NCBI RefSeq assembly: GCF_039530285.1
Contig: NZ_BAAAOK010000040.1
Location: 62,001-126,000, forward strand
DNA length: 64,000 nt
Reading direction: 5' to 3'
Source: Actinomadura_C alba
Lineage (GTDB): Bacteria; Actinomycetota; Actinomycetes; Streptosporangiales; Streptosporangiaceae
Shown here: positions 61,725 through 64,000 of the stretch, piece by piece
Layout of the letters: the number at the start of each line of letters is the position of its first letter
Numbering within the stretch: the first letter of the stretch is position 1
The notes under the pieces: model-generated
What the model was told of the DNA's origin: nothing
What the model saw: the letters and a program-made list of their open reading frames with translations, nothing else
Databases searched by the model: none
Translations under genes and position numbers: made by a program

Positions 61725-62070
61725 GCTTCCTCCCAGTATCTGCATCGTCGGGGTTCCGGAATGCTGACTGTGGGCCGCGCGGCGACGATGTGCTACGAGC
61801 ACACGCTCCGCCGGAGGGTCTGTGCATCGTCATCCGCCCGTCCCATTCCGGTAACAGAGCGCGGCCGGATCTACGGCTCGCCCGGGGACGGGAGCGACTT
61901 CAGCGCGTCGCTCATTCGCACGTTCTGGTGCCCCATGCCCGGCGTAGTGTGACATTGTACTGATCGGCTGCCTATCGTGACGTCGCCCCTCCCGGGCGAG
62001 CCGGAGCGGGTCGCCGTCCGGGGTGCCATCGCCGCCCCGCCGGGGCGGACGCCACCGCAGGAGAGGAACC
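61725..62070. promoter_or_regulatory. Divergent promoter region of the two halves of the hydantoin cluster
   Basis: A 346-bp gap between the ABM gene (leftward) and the LLM oxidoreductase gene (rightward). No gene is seen. It must hold both promoters and is the natural place for a PucR-type binding site, but I could not single out a convincing operator. Confidence 0.45.
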
Positions 62071-62949
62071 ATGCTCGAGTTGTCGTCGATCGTGCTGCCC
62101 GACCGTCAGCCGCCGGCCGAGTTCATCGCCGATGTCCGTTCCGCCGAGGACTTCGGGGTGCGCACGGTGTGGACGTACGACCACCTGACGTGGCCACCGC
62201 TGCGGGACGGTCCATGGCACGCCGCGGTGCCGCTGCTGGCGGCCGCGGCCATGGCCACAGACCGGGTACGGCTCGGCACACAGGTCGCGACGCCGAACTT
62301 CCGGCACCCCGTCCCGTTCGCCAAGGAGCTGATGACGCTCGACCAGCTGAGCGCAGGACGGCTGGAGCTCGGTGTCGGAGCCGGTTCAGAGAGCGCCGAC
62401 GCGGCGGTGCTCGGCGACCGGCCGCGGACCCGCCGCGAACGCACTGACCGGTTCGCCGAGTGGGTGGGGCTCCTCGATCATCTGCTCACCCATCCGGTGA
62501 GCACGGTGCGCGGCGAGCGGTACACCGCGATCGAGGCGCGCCAGATGCCCGGATGCGTGCAGCGACCTCGGGTGCCGTTCACCGTGGCAGCCGCGGGACC
62601 ACGGGCGTTGCGGTTGGCCGCGCGCCATGGTCAGGCCTGGGTGACCTATGGCCCGTACGGCGCGCAGCGTGAGCCCGAGACCTGGTTCGCCGCGTTGGAG
62701 GACCAGCAGGCCGCTCTGCGCGACGCGCTCGCCGAGGCGCATCGCCCCGCCGGCGCCGTACGCCGCGTCGTCCAGCTCGCGCTCGACCTGCGATGGCCGT
62801 TCGAGAGCGCGGCCCGTTACCAGGACACGGTAGGCCGGCTGGCCGCCATCGGTTTCGACGAGATCACCGTCCACTGGTGCCGCCCCGGCGACGCGGGCGG
62901 TGTCCCGGCCGCCGCACTGGGCTTTCTCGCCGAGGCGCACGGCCGCTGA
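62071..62949 (+). CDS. LLM-class (luciferase-like, probably F420-dependent) oxidoreductase
   Basis: 292 aa TIM-barrel oxidoreductase. VRSAEDFGVRTVWTYDHLTW near 20 and VRLGTQVATPNFRHPVPFAK then LMTLDQLSAGRLELGVGAGS are the standard LLM signatures; VPFTVAAAGPRALRLAARHG follows. F420 rather than FMN is suggested by the actinobacterial context, not by a decisive motif. AGGAGAGGAACC precedes ATG 62071, chosen over the ATG at 62023. It is the first gene of a rightward unit that continues into a second HyuA gene 117 bp later. Confidence 0.87.
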   Translation: MLELSSIVLPDRQPPAEFIADVRSAEDFGVRTVWTYDHLTWPPLRDGPWHAAVPLLAAAAMATDRVRLGTQVATPNFRHPVPFAKELMTLDQLSAGRLELGVGAGSESADAAVLGDRPRTRRERTDRFAEWVGLLDHLLTHPVSTVRGERYTAIEARQMPGCVQRPRVPFTVAAAGPRALRLAARHGQAWVTYGPYGAQREPETWFAALEDQQAALRDALAEAHRPAGAVRRVVQLALDLRWPFESAARYQDTVGRLAAIGFDEITVHWCRPGDAGGVPAAALGFLAEAHGR

Positions 62950-63066
62950 CCGACCGCGGCGGGACGGTCAGCACACTGACGGCGCCACTTCGGTGTACCG
63001 ACAGCACACTGACGGCGTCTCGCGGCGTGACACCGTGCTGCCACTCGTTCGGAGGGCAGTTATCAC

Positions 63067-64000
63067 ATGACCAACACCAGCCGTCTCGCCATCGATGTCG
63101 GCGGCACCTTCACCGACGTCGTCGAACTGGTGCCGGAGACCGGCGAGCTGCGGTTCGACAAGGTCCCCACCACCCCACGGTCACCGACGACCGGCGTGAT
63201 GGACGCGTTCGGCGCGGCGACGGTGGGCATCGGTGACATCGCGATGTTCACGCACGGTACGACCCTGGGCCTGAACGCGCTGCTCACCCGGACCGGCGCT
63301 CGCACCGCGGTCATCGGCACCAAGGGCTTCCGCGACGTGTACCTGCTGGGGCGCACCGACCGGCGTACGAACTACGACATCACCTATTCCAAGCCCGCGC
63401 CGCTGCTCGAGCGCTACGACACCTTCGAAGTGCTCGAGCGCAGCCTGTTCGACGGCTCGGTGCACCGGCCGCTGGACCTCGAGGACGCCCGCCGGGTAGC
63501 CGCGGTCGTCGCCGAGCGCGGCTACCGGTCCGTCGCCGTCGCGTTCCTCCACTCGTACGCCAACCCCGCCCACGAGCTGCGGATGCGGGAGGTGCTCGCC
63601 GAGGTCGCCCCCGACGTCGCCGTCACGCTCTCGCACGAGCTGTCGCGCGAGTACCGCGAGTACGAGCGCACCAGCACCGCCGTGCTGGACGCCTACGTCA
63701 AGCCCATCGTGCGCCGCTACCTGCGCGCGCTGGAGGACGAGCTGGCCGCCGGCGGTTTCTCCGGACGGTTCCTCATGACCCGCTCGGGCGGCGGTTCGAT
63801 GACCGCCGCCACCGCGCGCGAACAGCCGGTGAGCCTGATCCTGTCCGGTCCGGCCGGCGGCGTCATCGGGGCCGCCGCGCTGTCCGAACTCATCGGAGCG
63901 CCGAACCTCATCACCATCGACATGGGCGGCACGAGCCTGGACGCCTCACTCGTCCTGGACCACGAAGCGGTGCTGTACCAGGGTGCGGAGTTCGAGCAAC
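63067..64000 (+). CDS. hyuA: Hydantoinase/oxoprolinase subunit A, 3' end beyond the window
   Basis: First 311 residues of a second canonical HyuA. AIDVGGTFTDVVELVPETGE near residue 8, MFTHGTTLGLNALLTRTGAR, the family segment REYREYERTSTAVLDAYVKP, and ITIDMGGTSLDASLVLDHEA near 282 show that both nucleotide motifs are intact. GGAGGG lies 8 nt before ATG 63067. It is distinct in sequence from the HyuA at 50140, so a second substrate or an isoenzyme is possible. A hyuB partner would be expected just outside the window. Confidence 0.92.
   Translation, partial: MTNTSRLAIDVGGTFTDVVELVPETGELRFDKVPTTPRSPTTGVMDAFGAATVGIGDIAMFTHGTTLGLNALLTRTGARTAVIGTKGFRDVYLLGRTDRRTNYDITYSKPAPLLERYDTFEVLERSLFDGSVHRPLDLEDARRVAAVVAERGYRSVAVAFLHSYANPAHELRMREVLAEVAPDVAVTLSHELSREYREYERTSTAVLDAYVKPIVRRYLRALEDELAAGGFSGRFLMTRSGGGSMTAATAREQPVSLILSGPAGGVIGAAALSELIGAPNLITIDMGGTSLDASLVLDHEAVLYQGAEFEQ

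Overview
The window is high-GC DNA with GTG/TTG starts, ATGA/GTGA overlaps and purine-rich ribosome binding sites. It carries a TerD protein, a DUF4328 protein, DUF5753-type regulator debris, F420-type oxidoreductases and twin-arginine and lipoprotein exports. Together these point to a filamentous actinomycete, probably of the Streptosporangiales/Streptomycetales kind; the genus is an inference only.

Layout. 0-5 kb: an AraC regulator (cut by the left edge) and a three-gene molybdenum hydroxylase (xanthine-dehydrogenase family) operon. 5-8.3 kb: gene debris, then a divergent MFS exporter/MarR pair with an operator-like region between them. 8.7-12.1 kb: a large secreted GH95 alpha-L-fucosidase. 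12.1-18.8 kb: a degraded zone with remnants of IS481-like and IS5-like transposases, a GH78-like tail and an F420-type oxidoreductase. It surrounds an intact TerD gene and an orphan cobalamin-binding radical SAM gene. 18.8-20.3 kb: a divergent SDR/TetR pair with a 38-bp perfect palindrome. 20.7-33 kb: secreted proteins, namely an SGNH-like hydrolase, a cupredoxin with four exact 282-bp tandem repeats, a giant ThuA/F5-8/GSDH/PKD/DUF1080 protein, a small laccase, and a PA14/propeller/CBM/DUF1080 protein preceded by LacI-type operators. 33-40 kb: small hypothetical genes, a flavin monooxygenase/TetR pair and more transposase debris, then an EF-hand protein and an O-methyltransferase-like gene. 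40.8-44.6 kb: a DUF6002-type protein and a secreted metallophosphoesterase. 44.7-48 kb: an frdABCD fumarate reductase operon.

48.5-64 kb is the most coherent system. A leucyl-aminopeptidase-family gene stands divergent from hyuAB. Convergent with hyuAB is a seven-gene, mostly overlapping operon: ABM-type monooxygenase, lipoprotein binding protein, ABC ATPase, permease, a HyuA-like protein that has lost its nucleotide motifs, an S-methyl-thiohydantoin desulfurase (DUF917) family protein, and a PucR-type regulator. Facing away from that operon are an F420-type LLM oxidoreductase and a second canonical HyuA that runs off the right edge. I read this as an uptake and ring-opening pathway for a hydantoin or thiohydantoin-like compound; the substrate is not visible in the sequence.

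The 20.7-33 kb block may be an extracellular oxidative saccharide-processing set (copper oxidase, quinoprotein-type propellers, 3-keto-sugar hydrolase domains). The remaining single genes look like ordinary accessory content of an actinomycete chromosome, interleaved with old insertion-sequence scars.
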